In this document: positions 24,520-33,403 of the stretch, piece by piece
Layout of the letters: every line of letters starts with the position of its first letter
Numbering within the stretch: the stretch's first letter is position 1
Assembly (NCBI RefSeq): GCF_900100005.1
Contig: NZ_FNEB01000002.1
Location: 248,001-312,000 of the forward strand
Origin: Lutimaribacter saemankumensis
GTDB lineage: Bacteria; Pseudomonadota; Alphaproteobacteria; Rhodobacterales; Rhodobacteraceae
DNA length: 64,000 nt
Direction of reading: 5' to 3'
Position numbers and translations under genes: made by a program
Notes under the pieces: model-generated
Databases searched by the model: none
Seen by the model: only the letters and a program-made list of their open reading frames with translations
What the model was told of the DNA's origin: nothing

Positions 24520-27500
24520 TTACGCCACCATCTGTTCGGCCTTTTTCAGATCGACCGACACCAGCTGACTGACGCCCTGTTCCTGCATGGTGACGCCGAA
24601 CAGCCGGTCCATCCGGGCCATCGTCACCGCATGGTGGGTGATGATCAGGAACCGGGTTTCGGTGCGGCGGCACATTTCATCCAGCAGGTCGCAGAACCGC
24701 GTGACGTTGGCATCGTCGAGCGGGGCGTCGACCTCGTCCAGCACGCAGATCGGGGCGGGGTTGGCCAGGAACACCGCAAAGATCAGCGCAAGCGCGGTCA
24801 GGGTCTGTTCGCCGCCCGACAGCAGGCTGAGCGTCGACAGTTTCTTGCCCGGTGGCTGGCACATGATTTCCAGCCCTGCTTCGAGCGGGTCATCGGATTC
24901 GACCAGCACAAGGTTCGCCTCGCCGCCGCCAAAGAGGTGCCGGAACAGCAGGCTGAAATTGCTGTTCACCTGCTCGAAGGCCGTCAGCAGGCGTTCGCGG
25001 CCTTCGCGGTTGAGGCTGGCAATCCCCGAGCGCAGGGTCTTGATCGCCTCTTCGAGATCGCTTTTCTCGGACAGGAGCGTGTCGTGTTCCTGTTCGACCT
25101 CGCGCTTGTCCTCTTCGGCGCGCAGGTTGACCGCGCCCAGCGCGTCGCGCTGGCGTTTCAGGCGGTTCACGTCGGCTTCGATCGCTTCGGCGGCGGGCAT
25201 CCTGTCGGGATCGGTGTCGAGCTTTTCCAGCAATTTCGCCGGCGTGGTTTCCATGTCTTCCTCGATACGGCCCACCGCGTATTCCACGGTTTCGCGCGCA
25301 GCATCCACGCGTGCCTCGGACCGGGCGCGCGCTTCGCGGGCCTCGCCGGCGGTGCGCTCTGCCTCGCGTTCGGCCTCGGTCGCGGCGCGCAGCGCGCCTT
25401 CGGCCTGCGAAAGCGCATCAGCGGCAGCGGCGCGGCGGGCCTCGGCCTGGGCGATGGCCTGGCCCAGCTCGTCGCGCTTGGCGGCGATTTCCTCGGGGGC
25501 GGCGCTGGCCTCTTTCAGTTCGGCCTCGGACTCGCGCTTGCGCTGCGCCAGTTCGGCGCTGCGGGTTTCGGCGGTTTGCAGGCGATGCTTCCAGCCGCTG
25601 ATTTCCTTGGTCACTTCCTGGCTGCGGCGGGTGCGGGCCTCGCCTTCGCGGCGCAATTCGTCATGCGACGACCGTTTGGTCAGCATGGTCATGCGCGCGG
25701 CCTCGACCGTCATCTTGATGTCTTCGACGGCGGCGCGGGCGGCATCGAGATCTTCGAGATCGGCCACCGCCTTTTCGGCGTCGGCAAGCTGGCGCTTGGC
25801 CTCGATGGCCTCTTCTTCGTGGCGGGTGACGGCAAGGCCCAGCGATTCAAGCCGCGACTGGGCAAGGTTGCGGTCGGCCTCGGCCCGGCTGAGCGCGCGG
25901 TTGGATTCGTTCACCAGCCGGTCGGCGTCGCGGCGGGCCTGGCGGGCGGATTGATCGGCGGCGGTCAGGTCGGACAGCCGCCTGGCCAGCGCCTCGTGTG
26001 CCTGCCGGGCGGCGTCCGCGCGCGACGTGGCGCGCTCCATCTGCTGCTTGAGCTCTTCCAGCCGGTTCAGTTGCTGCAGGCGCAGGGCCGCGGCGCTGGG
26101 TGCATCCTCGGCCCAGGCGCGGTAGCCGTCCCAGCGCCACAGGTCGCCTTCGAGCGAGACAAGGCGCTGACCGGGCTTGAGGTGCCGTTGCAGGCGGGGC
26201 CCGTCATCCGAGCCGACCAGCCCGATCTGCGACATGCGCCGTTGCAGAACGTCGGGCACCGACACATGGCGCGACAGGGCGGTGACACCTTCCGGCAGGG
26301 CCTGTTCGGCGTCGTAGCCCGGCAGGACGGTCCAGCCCGACGGGCCATCGGCATCGACCTCGGGGGCGCGCAGATCGTCGGCCAGCGCCGCACCGAGTGC
26401 CTTTTCGAACCCCTGTTCGACCTGCAGGCGATCCATGATCTGCCCGCCCTCGGCGGTGTCACGCTCGAGCAGCTTGGCCAGGGCGGTCACCTCGGCGCGC
26501 AAGGCGTTCAATTCGCCCTCGGCCTCGGACAGCTCGGCGCGCACGTCGGCCTCGCGTTCCTGGGCCTCGGCGCGTGCGGTTTCCGCCAGCTTCAGCGCCT
26601 CGTCCGCGTTGGCCGCGGTTTGGGTCGCTTCGGCCTCGGCCTTTTGGGCGGCGGCGAAATCGGCCTCGGCCCCTTCCAGCGCGGCGCGGGATTGGCGCAC
26701 GGCCTCGCGCGCCTTTTCCGCCTCGGCCTCGGACCGGGCCAGCATCTTGCGGGTGTCTTCGAGATACCGGTTCGCGGATTGGTGCCGCGCGGCAAGGCGG
26801 GCGACGTCCTCGGTCCGTTCGGCCAGATCGGTTTCGCGATCCTGCAGAACGCTCGCGGCTTCGCGGGCGGCCTCGGCCGCAGCTTCGAGCTTGTCTGAGT
26901 GGCCCTCGCCGGCCTTGGCAAGCTCGGCCTGCTCCCATTCGAGCCGTTCGATGGTTTCGCCGGCATCGCGGTTCAGGCCGGTTTCGCGTTCGATGTCGCG
27001 GGCCAGTTGGGCAATGCGGTTCTGCAGCGTCTCGATGGTCTGCAGCGCACGTTCTTCCTGGTCGGCCAGCGTGTCGCGCTGCACCTGAAGGCGCTGGAGG
27101 ATCGCGGCGGCAACGGCCTCTTCCTCGCGTTTGGGGGGCAAAGCGTCCTCGGCGGCCTCGCGCGCCTTGGCAGCCTGACGGGCGGTGGATTCGGCCTGCG
27201 AGGCGGCGGTCACCCGTTCGCGCAGCTGCGCCTCGGCGGCAAGCCGGGCCTCGTCGGCTTCTTTCCAGCGGCGATAGAGCAGCAGACCCTCGGCGTGACG
27301 CAGTTCTTCGCCGATGCTGCGATAGCGGGCGGCCTGCCGGGCCTGGCGCTCCAACTGGCCCAACTGGTTGGCAAGCTGTTCGATCACGTCATCGACGCGG
27401 GCCAGGTTCTGTTCGGCGCCTTTCAGTTTCAGCTCGGCCTCGTGCCGCCGCTGGTAAAGGCCGGAAATACCGGCGGCTTCTTCCAATATGCGGCGGCGGG

Positions 27501-27996
27501 CCTTTGGCTTGGCGTTGATCAGCTCGCTGATCTGGCCCTGCCGGACCAGCGCAGGCGAATGCGCGCCGGTCGATGCGTCGGCGAACAGCATCTGCACGTC
27601 ACGCGCGCGCACGTCCTTGGAATTGACCTTGTAGGCGCTGCCGACGTCGCGCGTGATGCGGCGGACGATTTCAAGCTGGTCCTCGTCGTTGAACCCCGGC
27701 GGGGCGAGGCGGTCGGTATTGTCGAGGATCAGGCTGACCTCGGCAAAGTTGCGGGCGGGCCGCGTGGCGGCACCGGCAAAGATCACGTCTTCCATGCCGC
27801 CGCCGCGCATTGCGGTGGGGCGGTTTTCGCCCATCACCCAGCGCAGCGCCTCGAGCAGGTTGGACTTGCCACAGCCATTGGGACCGACGACACCGGTCAG
27901 CCCGTCACGGATCAGCAGATCCGTGGGATCGACAAAGCTTTTGAAGCCGGTCAGTCGTAGCTTGGTAAATCGCAAAGCCTGCGCCCCTGATTCCAT
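24520..27996 (-). CDS. smc: Chromosome segregation protein SMC
   Basis: A 1158-residue SMC ATPase that organises and separates the chromosome with ScpA/ScpB. The Walker A loop GPNGCGKS is at residues 38-45. Two very long Ala/Glu/Arg coiled coils flank a central hinge (around residues 510-640). The C-terminal head has the signature LLSGGEQTLTALALIFAVFLANP and the Walker B CVLDEVDAPLDDANV. Three starts are possible: ATG 28020, ATG 27996 and a TTG at 27975. None has a clear ribosome site, and 27996 is a compromise. The coiled-coil parts produce long spurious frames on the other strand. Confidence 0.93.
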   Translation of the reverse strand: MESGAQALRFTKLRLTGFKSFVDPTDLLIRDGLTGVVGPNGCGKSNLLEALRWVMGENRPTAMRGGGMEDVIFAGAATRPARNFAEVSLILDNTDRLAPPGFNDEDQLEIVRRITRDVGSAYKVNSKDVRARDVQMLFADASTGAHSPALVRQGQISELINAKPKARRRILEEAAGISGLYQRRHEAELKLKGAEQNLARVDDVIEQLANQLGQLERQARQAARYRSIGEELRHAEGLLLYRRWKEADEARLAAEAQLRERVTAASQAESTARQAAKAREAAEDALPPKREEEAVAAAILQRLQVQRDTLADQEERALQTIETLQNRIAQLARDIERETGLNRDAGETIERLEWEQAELAKAGEGHSDKLEAAAEAAREAASVLQDRETDLAERTEDVARLAARHQSANRYLEDTRKMLARSEAEAEKAREAVRQSRAALEGAEADFAAAQKAEAEATQTAANADEALKLAETARAEAQEREADVRAELSEAEGELNALRAEVTALAKLLERDTAEGGQIMDRLQVEQGFEKALGAALADDLRAPEVDADGPSGWTVLPGYDAEQALPEGVTALSRHVSVPDVLQRRMSQIGLVGSDDGPRLQRHLKPGQRLVSLEGDLWRWDGYRAWAEDAPSAAALRLQQLNRLEELKQQMERATSRADAARQAHEALARRLSDLTAADQSARQARRDADRLVNESNRALSRAEADRNLAQSRLESLGLAVTRHEEEAIEAKRQLADAEKAVADLEDLDAARAAVEDIKMTVEAARMTMLTKRSSHDELRREGEARTRRSQEVTKEISGWKHRLQTAETRSAELAQRKRESEAELKEASAAPEEIAAKRDELGQAIAQAEARRAAAADALSQAEGALRAATEAEREAERTAGEAREARARSEARVDAARETVEYAVGRIEEDMETTPAKLLEKLDTDPDRMPAAEAIEADVNRLKRQRDALGAVNLRAEEDKREVEQEHDTLLSEKSDLEEAIKTLRSGIASLNREGRERLLTAFEQVNSNFSLLFRHLFGGGEANLVLVESDDPLEAGLEIMCQPPGKKLSTLSLLSGGEQTLTALALIFAVFLANPAPICVLDEVDAPLDDANVTRFCDLLDEMCRRTETRFLIITHHAVTMARMDRLFGVTMQEQGVSQLVSVDLKKAEQMVA

Positions 27997-28177
27997 AGGT
28001 TCAGCGATTTTGCGGCCCATATATGCGATGAGTCAACGAAAAGACCCACGATCTGGGGTTGAGGGCAGAGTTTTCCACAAGATATTGCGGGGACTTGTGG
28101 ATCATTGCGCGTCGCGCCGCCTTGACCCCGGCGCGGGCGTGCGGCACCGTTCGCCGGCAACAACCGCCAGAGATCCC

Positions 28178-28633
28178 ATGCCCAGAATCGAAGCCACCGA
28201 CCCGACCGCCCCTGCGCCGCGCGCATTGCTTGCGGCGAGTGCCGCGCTGATGGAAGAGCTGTTCGACGCGGAAGAGAACCACTACCTCGCGCCGGAAGAG
28301 CTGGCTGCGGACGGCATCCACTTCTTCGTCGCGCGCGATGAAACGGACGCGGTGACCGGCACGATCGCAATGGCCGAAATGGACGGCTATGGCGAAGTGA
28401 AGGCGCTATTCGTCGATCCCGATGCGCGCGGACAGGGGTTGGCACAGACCCTGCTGGCGCATGTCGAAGGCGTGGCGCGCGAACGTGGGCTGGATTGGCT
28501 GCGGCTGGAAACCGGGGACAGGCTGCTGGCTGCGGTCAAGCTTTACCGTGCGGCCGGGTTCACCACCTGCGGGCCTTTCGGCGATTACGAGGCAAACAGC
28601 AGCAGCGTCTTTATGGAAAAATTCCTGGGCTAG
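28178..28633 (+). CDS. GNAT family N-acetyltransferase
   Basis: A 151-residue acetyltransferase. The acetyl-CoA loop is VDPDARGQGLAQTLLAHVEGVARERG (motif A, about residues 75-100), followed by LRLETGDRLLAAVKLYRAAGFTTCGPFGDY, the usual motif B. The start at MPRIEATDP was chosen; an upstream in-frame ATG at 28028 would add 50 residues of low-complexity sequence. Its stop shares a CTAG with the stop of the convergent lipoprotein gene. Substrate unknown. Confidence 0.82.
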   Translation: MPRIEATDPTAPAPRALLAASAALMEELFDAEENHYLAPEELAADGIHFFVARDETDAVTGTIAMAEMDGYGEVKALFVDPDARGQGLAQTLLAHVEGVARERGLDWLRLETGDRLLAAVKLYRAAGFTTCGPFGDYEANSSSVFMEKFLG

Positions 28634-29028
28634 ACCGGATCGCAGATGATTTCGCGAATGCTTGCGCCCGCGCCGCCACTGGCCGGCCGTGTCAGCACCG
28701 CGCAACTGTAGGACGGCGGGACAGGGGGCGGCGCCGTGTTCCTGCCCCCGCAGTTCAGCGACGCCCGTATCATCGCCTGATCGCCGCCCAACCTGCGGAC
28801 CTTGCACCCGCTGACCTGTTCGATGGCGATGGCCGCGCGCGGCGCAATTGGCCCCATGCGCGGCGCATATTCCGCATTGATCCTGATCGCCTCGGCCTGG
28901 CCGTCCTTGACCCGGACATCGAAAACCGATGGCGCGACAGTCACCCGGACGGGCGCGACGCCGCGAAATCCGGGGCTGGCGGTGTTGCAGGCGGCAACGA
29001 GAAGGAAAGGCAATAAGACATAGCGCAT
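28630..29028 (-). CDS. Hypothetical lipoprotein
   Basis: A 132-residue protein with a lipoprotein signal (MRYVLLPFLLVAACN, lipobox LVAAC with Cys14). The mature part contains three further Cys (in VSGCKVR, LNCGGR and YSCAV, plus IICDPV near the end), suggesting disulfides in the periplasm. It has a central EYAPRMGPIAPRAAIAIEQVSGCKV region and a Pro-rich linker (NTAPPPVPPSYS). No family recognised. It is divergent from lrgA. Confidence 0.75.
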   Translation of the reverse strand: MRYVLLPFLLVAACNTASPGFRGVAPVRVTVAPSVFDVRVKDGQAEAIRINAEYAPRMGPIAPRAAIAIEQVSGCKVRRLGGDQAMIRASLNCGGRNTAPPPVPPSYSCAVLTRPASGGAGASIREIICDPV

Positions 29029-29160
29029 GGGGCGATCTGAAGGGCAACTGGTTAATGGCCAGTTAACATTCGCAATGATTGGTGCGTGCGCGTCTTTTCA
29101 TCCCCGTGGACAGCCCGGGCTGAGCGTCTAGAGTGACGGCACCAAGACATGAGGCACCAG

Positions 29161-29520
29161 ATGATCGCAAACCTAGCCGTGTTTCTTTCCTTCCAGTTGG
29201 CCGGAGAGGTCATCACACGCGGCGCGGGCCTGCCCTTGCCCGGACCGGTGCTGGGGCTTGCGCTGCTCTTGCTGGCCTGCATCGCGGTGCCGTCCTTTGG
29301 CAAGCGCCTGCTGCCAACGGCACAGGGGCTTTTGTCGCACCTGTCGCTTTTGTTCGTGCCCGCAGGTGTCGGGGTGGTCGCCCATATATCGACGCTGGGA
29401 TCGGCGGCGCCGGCGTTGCTGGCTGCGCTGGTCGGCTCGACCGTGCTGGCGCTGATTGCGGGGGCGCTCGTGTTCGTGGGGTTGGCGCGTCTGACGGGTT
29501 CCGAGGCCGGCCATGACTGA
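29161..29520 (+). CDS. lrgA: CidA/LrgA family holin-like protein
   Basis: A 119-residue membrane protein with four hydrophobic helices. The family stretch ITRGAGLPLPGPVLGLALLLLAC lies at about residues 19-41, with HLSLLFVPAGVGVVAHI following. LrgA acts with LrgB; in bacteria the pair affects murein hydrolase activity, and it is related to the plastid glycolate/glycerate carrier PLGG1, so small-acid export is a plausible role. The start at MIANLAVF is preferred over an ATG 12 bases upstream because GAGG is better spaced. It overlaps lrgB by 8 bases. Confidence 0.88.
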   Translation: MIANLAVFLSFQLAGEVITRGAGLPLPGPVLGLALLLLACIAVPSFGKRLLPTAQGLLSHLSLLFVPAGVGVVAHISTLGSAAPALLAALVGSTVLALIAGALVFVGLARLTGSEAGHD

Positions 29521-30235
29521 TCTTCCCGCCATCTGGTCCTATCTCAGCCGAGAGCCGCTGCTTTGGCTGACCGCCACGCTGATCGCCTATGTCGCGGGGG
29601 ATGCCGCGTTCCGTAAATCCGGGCGGAACCCGGTCGTTAACCCGGTGCTGGTCGCGATGATCCTGCTTTCGCTGGTGCTGTGGTCCACAGGCACGCCCTA
29701 CACCACGTATTTCGAGGGCGCACAGTTCGTACACTTCATGCTGGGCCCGGCAACTGTTGCGCTGGCGCTGCCGCTCTGGTCGAACCTGTCGCATGTTAAG
29801 GCGACCCTGATACCGATGCTGGGGGCGCTTGTCGCAGGGTCGGTCGTGGCGATCCTGTCGGCGCTGTGGATCGCGCAGGCGCTTGGGGTCGAGGGCCCGG
29901 CCCTGTTGTCGCTGGCGCCCAAATCGACGACCGCGCCCGTGGCCATCGGCATTTCCGAGCAACTGGGCGGCCTGCCGACGCTGACGGCGGCGCTGGTGAT
30001 CCTGACCGGCATCATCGGCGCGGTGCTGGTGACGCCCCTGATGAACCTGATGCGCATCCGGGACTGGCGCGCGCGCGGGTTCGCCGTGGGCGTGGCGGCG
30101 CATGGCATCGGCACGGCGCGGGCGTTTCAGGTCAACGAAACCGCAGGCGCGTTCGCCGGGATCGGCATGGGGCTGAACGCGTTGCTGACCGCGATCCTCG
30201 CTCCGTGGATCGTGGCCATGCTGTTTTCCGGCTAA
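29513..30235 (+). CDS. lrgB: LrgB family membrane protein
   Basis: A 240-residue protein with seven or so transmembrane segments. It shows the LrgB signatures FMLGPATVALALPLW (about 76-90), LSLAPKSTTAPVAIGISEQLGG (about 132-153) and HGIGTARAFQ (about 199-208). It is the partner of LrgA. With lrgA it forms a two-gene operon ahead of a GntR regulator, and 17 kb from glcDEF. The two share a putative operator half-site, hinting at a link to glycolate. Confidence 0.9.
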   Translation: MTDLPAIWSYLSREPLLWLTATLIAYVAGDAAFRKSGRNPVVNPVLVAMILLSLVLWSTGTPYTTYFEGAQFVHFMLGPATVALALPLWSNLSHVKATLIPMLGALVAGSVVAILSALWIAQALGVEGPALLSLAPKSTTAPVAIGISEQLGGLPTLTAALVILTGIIGAVLVTPLMNLMRIRDWRARGFAVGVAAHGIGTARAFQVNETAGAFAGIGMGLNALLTAILAPWIVAMLFSG

Positions 30236-30244
30236 GGCTTGCCC

Positions 30245-30277
30245 GACCGCAGGTGCGGTCATATCATCTGACCAATT
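30245..30277 (+). promoter_or_regulatory. Candidate operator before the GntR gene
   Basis: GACCGC/GCGGTC (30245-30260, loop AGGT) forms a perfect 6-base stem that could weakly terminate lrgAB transcripts. The segment GGTC-N9-GACC (30257-30273) continues into GACCAATT at 30270-30277, identical to the half-site upstream of glcD. It lies 18 bases before the regulator start, as expected for autoregulation. Confidence 0.4.
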
Positions 30278-30295
30278 CCTTGTCGCGAGATCAGT

Positions 30296-31063
30296 ATGCC
30301 CTTTGAACCCGTCCAGCCCGAAAAGCTGTCCACCGCGGTGACCCGCCAGATCGAAAAACTGATCCTGCGGGGCATTTTGCGGCCAGGCGAACGTCTGCCT
30401 TCGGAACGCGAACTGTCCGAGCGGCTGGGCGTGTCGCGCCCCTCGCTGCGCGAGGCGATCGCAGAGTTGCAGGACAAGGGACTGCTGAGCGCACGCCCCG
30501 GCGCGGGCATCTATGTTGCCGATGTTCTGGGCAGCGCGTTTTCGGACGCGCTGGTTTCCTTGTTCGCGGATCATGACGAGGCGGTTTTCGACTATGTTTC
30601 GTTCCGCCGGGACATGGAAGGGTTGGCGGCGGCGCGCGCCGCGCGCTACGCGTCGGATACCGACCTAAAGGTTTTGCAGACGATTTTCGACAAGATGGAG
30701 GCCGCACACCAGAAACGCGACCCGACCGACGAGGCGCGTCTGGATGCCGATTTCCACCTGGCCATCATCGAGGCCAGCAACAACGTGATCATGCTGCACA
30801 TGATGCGGTCGATGTACCAGCTTTTGCAGCGGGGCGTGTTCTATAACCGCCAGACCATGTTCAAGCAACGCACCACGCGCGACATGCTGCTGGATCAGCA
30901 CCGCGCCATCAACACCGCGCTTCAGGCGCGCGACCCGGTCGCCGCGCGCGAAGCGGTCGAAGCGCACCTGTCCTATGTCGAACGGGCCCTGCAGGATCAG
31001 CACAGGGCCGACAAGAACGAAAAGATCGCGCGTCTGCGGCTGCAGCACGAACAGGCCCGCTAA
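30296..31063 (+). CDS. GntR family transcriptional regulator (FadR subfamily)
   Basis: A 255-residue regulator. The winged helix-turn-helix is at about residues 8-75 (GILRPGERLPSERELSERLGVSRPSLREAI). A C-terminal FCD ligand-binding domain follows, with metal-binding-type residues in DADFHLAIIEASNN and LLDQHRAINTALQARDP. This layout is shared by PdhR, LldR and GlcC, which respond to pyruvate, lactate or glycolate. It follows lrgAB by 60 bases. Control of lrgAB and possibly glcDEF is suggested by common GACCAATT sites. A shared terminator hairpin follows at 31090. Confidence 0.87.
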   Translation: MPFEPVQPEKLSTAVTRQIEKLILRGILRPGERLPSERELSERLGVSRPSLREAIAELQDKGLLSARPGAGIYVADVLGSAFSDALVSLFADHDEAVFDYVSFRRDMEGLAAARAARYASDTDLKVLQTIFDKMEAAHQKRDPTDEARLDADFHLAIIEASNNVIMLHMMRSMYQLLQRGVFYNRQTMFKQRTTRDMLLDQHRAINTALQARDPVAAREAVEAHLSYVERALQDQHRADKNEKIARLRLQHEQAR

Positions 31064-31082
31064 GGCCCGCCGAAGCTGCCGC

Positions 31083-31120
31083 AAAAGAAAAAGCCCGCGC
31101 TGTTGCCAGACGCGGGCTTT
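31083..31120 (-). terminator. Intrinsic terminator of the ATP synthase F0 operon
   Basis: AAAGCCCGCG (31090-31099) pairs with CGCGGGCTTT (31111-31120). On the minus strand it is followed by TTTTTCTTTT, ending the atp operon after subunit b (stop 31148). On the plus strand it can also end the GntR transcript. Confidence 0.85.
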
Positions 31121-31147
31121 GTCATGTCCGGTTGATGCCGGCGGGTG

Positions 31148-31705
31148 TCAGTGCAGTTTCTCACCGACTTCCGAAATGGCGGCATCAATCAGCTTGTTGC
31201 CGTCGGTGGCGGTCATCTGCTTTGCGATCACGCCCTTGGCTGCGCTGACGGCGACCTTGACGGCGGTGTTGCGCACTTCCTTGACGGCGTTGGCTTCTGC
31301 CGAAGCGATCTGTTCCTCGGCCGCGTTCAGGCGGCGTTCGATCGACTTCTGCAGATCGGCCTTGGCCTGATCGGCGGCCAGTTCGGCCTCTTGCTTGGCA
31401 TGGGCGATGATACGCTCGGCCTGTTCCTGGACTTCTTTTTGCTTGCGCTCATACGAAGCCAGGATGGTCTGGGCCTCTTCGCGCAGGGCGCGCGCCTCGT
31501 CCAGCTCGGACTTGATGCCGTCGGCCCGCTTATCCAGCATGCCGCCCAGAAGCGACGGCACCTTGAAATAGAACAGCACCGCGATGAACAGCAGGAAGCC
31601 GAGCGTCACGACGAAGTCGGTATTCCCGAGCGAGAAGAACGGCCCGCTTGCGGCGAATGCCGGGCTTGCGGGGATCAGGGCAGCGAGAATGGCAATCTTG
31701 CGCAT
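31148..31705 (-). CDS. atpF: F0F1 ATP synthase subunit b
   Basis: A 185-residue stator subunit. It has a short hydrophobic leader (MRKIAILAALIPASPAFA), a membrane helix at about residues 30-48 (FVVTLGFLLFIAVLFYF), and a long charged coiled coil that reaches the F1 head. It is last in the order atpI-atpB-atpE-b'-b and starts 4 bases after the b' stop. Paired, non-identical b and b' subunits are typical of phototrophic and related alphaproteobacteria. The operon's terminator is at 31083. Confidence 0.93.
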   Translation of the reverse strand: MRKIAILAALIPASPAFAASGPFFSLGNTDFVVTLGFLLFIAVLFYFKVPSLLGGMLDKRADGIKSELDEARALREEAQTILASYERKQKEVQEQAERIIAHAKQEAELAADQAKADLQKSIERRLNAAEEQIASAEANAVKEVRNTAVKVAVSAAKGVIAKQMTATDGNKLIDAAISEVGEKLH

Positions 31706-31709
31706 GGTC

Positions 31710-32246
31710 TTACCCTTTCATCCGTTCTGCGACAGCAGCGGCCACGGTCTTGGCGTCGGCCTTGCCACCCATTGCTGCGACGATTTCGGCGGCGGTATCG
31801 CGTGCCACCTCTTCGACGCTTTGCATGGCGCCGGCGCGAATCTCGGAGATACGCTTTTCGCTTTCGGCGGTCTTTGCGGCGATCTCTGCATCCGCCTTGG
31901 CGGTTGCGGCGTCGAGATCGGCCTGAATCTCTGCCTTGGCCTCGGCGATGATGCGCTGTGCCTCGGCACGGGCATCTGCGAGAGCCTTGTTATAGGCCTC
32001 TTCGGCCTCGACTGCCTTGGCCTTGAGATCTTCGGCCGCGGCGATGTCGTTGGTAATGGTCCCCTGACGCTCGGCCAGAACGGCCGCGATGCGCGGCAGC
32101 GCGATGCGCGACAGGACGAAATAGATCACGACCAGCGTGACCAGAAGCCAGAAAATCTGGTGGCCCCAGTTCGAGAAATCGAGCTGCGGCATGCCGGGTG
32201 CGGATGCCCCGTGTGCTGCGTCAGCGGCTTGCGTTTCGGTCGCCAT
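31710..32246 (-). CDS. atpG: F0F1 ATP synthase subunit b'
   Basis: A 178-residue second stator subunit with a longer polar N-terminus ([24 protein letters not shown]), one membrane helix at about residues 30-48 ([20 protein letters not shown]) and an Ala/Glu/Lys-rich coiled coil. It pairs with subunit b as a heterodimer. It is separated from atpE by 92 bases holding a perfect 12-base stem. The symbol atpG is used for b' in many alphaproteobacterial annotations; atpX or atpF2 are alternatives. Confidence 0.92.
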   Translation of the reverse strand: MATETQAADAAHGASAPGMPQLDFSNWGHQIFWLLVTLVVIYFVLSRIALPRIAAVLAERQGTITNDIAAAEDLKAKAVEAEEAYNKALADARAEAQRIIAEAKAEIQADLDAATAKADAEIAAKTAESEKRISEIRAGAMQSVEEVARDTAAEIVAAMGGKADAKTVAAAVAERMKG

Positions 32247-32277
32247 ATCGTCCTCCTTGGGGAACTTTCCGTTTACA

Positions 32278-32313
32278 CCGGGCAGTCACGCGTTCTTGTC
32301 GGTGACTGCCCGG
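32278..32313 (-). other. Perfect 12-base hairpin between atpE and b'
   Basis: CCGGGCAGTCAC (32278-32289) pairs exactly with GTGACTGCCCGG (32302-32313), leaving a 12-base loop. There is no T-run after it, so it is more likely an mRNA-stabilising or processing element at the 3' end of the atpE message than a terminator. Confidence 0.75.
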
Positions 32314-32338
32314 CCGTAAGGATCAGGTTCCGTAAGGC

Positions 32339-32563
32339 TTAGACGGCGAACATCAGCAGCAGAGCGACCAGGAACGAGAAGATGCCCAGGGCTTCTGCGA
32401 AGGCGATGCCGATGAAGAGGGTCGCGGTCTGCGACGCGGCTGCCGAAGGGTTGCGCAGTGCGCCGGCAAGAAAGTTGCCCGCCACGTTGCCCACACCGAT
32501 TGCGGCTGCGCCCGAACCGATTGCTGCCAGGCCTGCGCCGATATGTGCCAGTTGACCTTCCAT
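32339..32563 (-). CDS. atpE: F0F1 ATP synthase subunit c
   Basis: A 74-residue proteolipid that forms the rotating c-ring. It consists of two helices joined by the polar loop ALRNPSAA (residues 35-42). The proton-binding carboxylate is Glu57 in [12 protein letters not shown] Gly-repeat helix ([21 protein letters not shown]) gives the tight ring packing. Its gene is bracketed by perfect hairpins at 32611-32633 and 32278-32313, which may raise the stability of this segment of the mRNA, since around ten or more copies of c are needed per complex. Confidence 0.95.
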   Translation of the reverse strand: MEGQLAHIGAGLAAIGSGAAAIGVGNVAGNFLAGALRNPSAAASQTATLFIGIAFAEALGIFSFLVALLLMFAV

Positions 32564-32610
32564 GGGTATGTCTCCTTACGATTTGGAAGTTGGTATTCAG
32601 GGTTGTTCAG

Positions 32611-32633
32611 CGGTGCGCCGCTCGGGCGCACCG
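32611..32633 (-). other. Perfect 9-base hairpin between atpB and atpE
   Basis: CGGTGCGCC (32611-32619) pairs with GGCGCACCG (32625-32633) around a 5-base loop. It begins 5 bases after the atpB stop in the direction of transcription. With the stem at 32278 it frames the atpE message. Confidence 0.7.
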
Positions 32634-32638
32634 GGGTA

Positions 32639-33403
32639 TTAGTGCGACGGATGCAGTGCGTCTTTCAGATACACGCATGTCAGGATGGTAAAGACGTAGG
32701 CCTGGATGAAGGCCACCAGAACCTCGAGCCCGTACATCGCGGTGATGGCGACGACCGACACGGGGCTGACCACGGCGATGGCGGCAAAGCCCGCGAACAC
32801 CTTGATCACCGCGTGGCCCGCCATGACATTGCCGGCAAGACGAATGGAGTGGCTGACCGGGCGCACGAAGTACGAGATCAGTTCGATGACTGCCAGGATC
32901 GGGCGCAGCGCCAGCGGCGCCGAACTGACCCAGAACAGGCCCAGGAACTTGGCGCCGTTCTTGACGAAACCGACGATGGTCACGGTCACGAAGACCAGCA
33001 GCGCCAGCACCACGGTGACAGCAAAATGCGACGTCGTGGTAAAGCTCATCGGGATCAGGCCAAGGAAGTTGGCGAACACGATGAACATGAACAGCGTCAT
33101 GATATAGGGGAAGAAGCCCACGGCATCCTTGCCGGCCACGTCTTCCACCATCTTGTAGATGAACCCGTAGGCGAGTTCCGCAACTGACTGGGTGCGCGAG
33201 GGGATGACCGCGCGGCGCGACGTGCCAAGCACCATCAGAACGACCACGGCCACGATAGCGACAGCCATCCAGAGCGTCACATTGGTGATGGTGAAAAAGC
33301 TGACAGGACCGTCGCCAAACAGCGGCTTGACGATGAACTGATCCATCGGGTGGAAAACCAGACCGCCCTCTTCGGAACCATGCGCTTCGGTCGCCATGTT
33401 CAA
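32639..33403 (-). CDS. atpB: F0F1 ATP synthase subunit a
   Basis: A 254-residue integral membrane protein that forms the two half-channels for protons next to the c-ring. It has about five or six hydrophobic helices. The essential Arg lies in [15 protein letters not shown] (about residues 178-192). The N-terminal [14 protein letters not shown] and the [23 protein letters not shown] segment are typical. It overlaps atpI by ATGA at 33400-33403. Confidence 0.94.
   Translation of the reverse strand: MNMATEAHGSEEGGLVFHPMDQFIVKPLFGDGPVSFFTITNVTLWMAVAIVAVVVLMVLGTSRRAVIPSRTQSVAELAYGFIYKMVEDVAGKDAVGFFPYIMTLFMFIVFANFLGLIPMSFTTTSHFAVTVVLALLVFVTVTIVGFVKNGAKFLGLFWVSSAPLALRPILAVIELISYFVRPVSHSIRLAGNVMAGHAVIKVFAGFAAIAVVSPVSVVAITAMYGLEVLVAFIQAYVFTILTCVYLKDALHPSH

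Noticed and set aside
24631-26898. 755-codon plus-strand frame opposite smc
   Set aside because: Shadow of the Ala/Glu/Arg coiled-coil coding region of smc, which lacks stops on the other strand.
28060-28110. Inverted pair TTTTCCACA and TGTGGATCA resembling DnaA boxes next to smc
   Set aside because: Each differs from the consensus TTATNCACA by one base, there are only two, and no AT-rich unwinding region or origin-linked gene is near.
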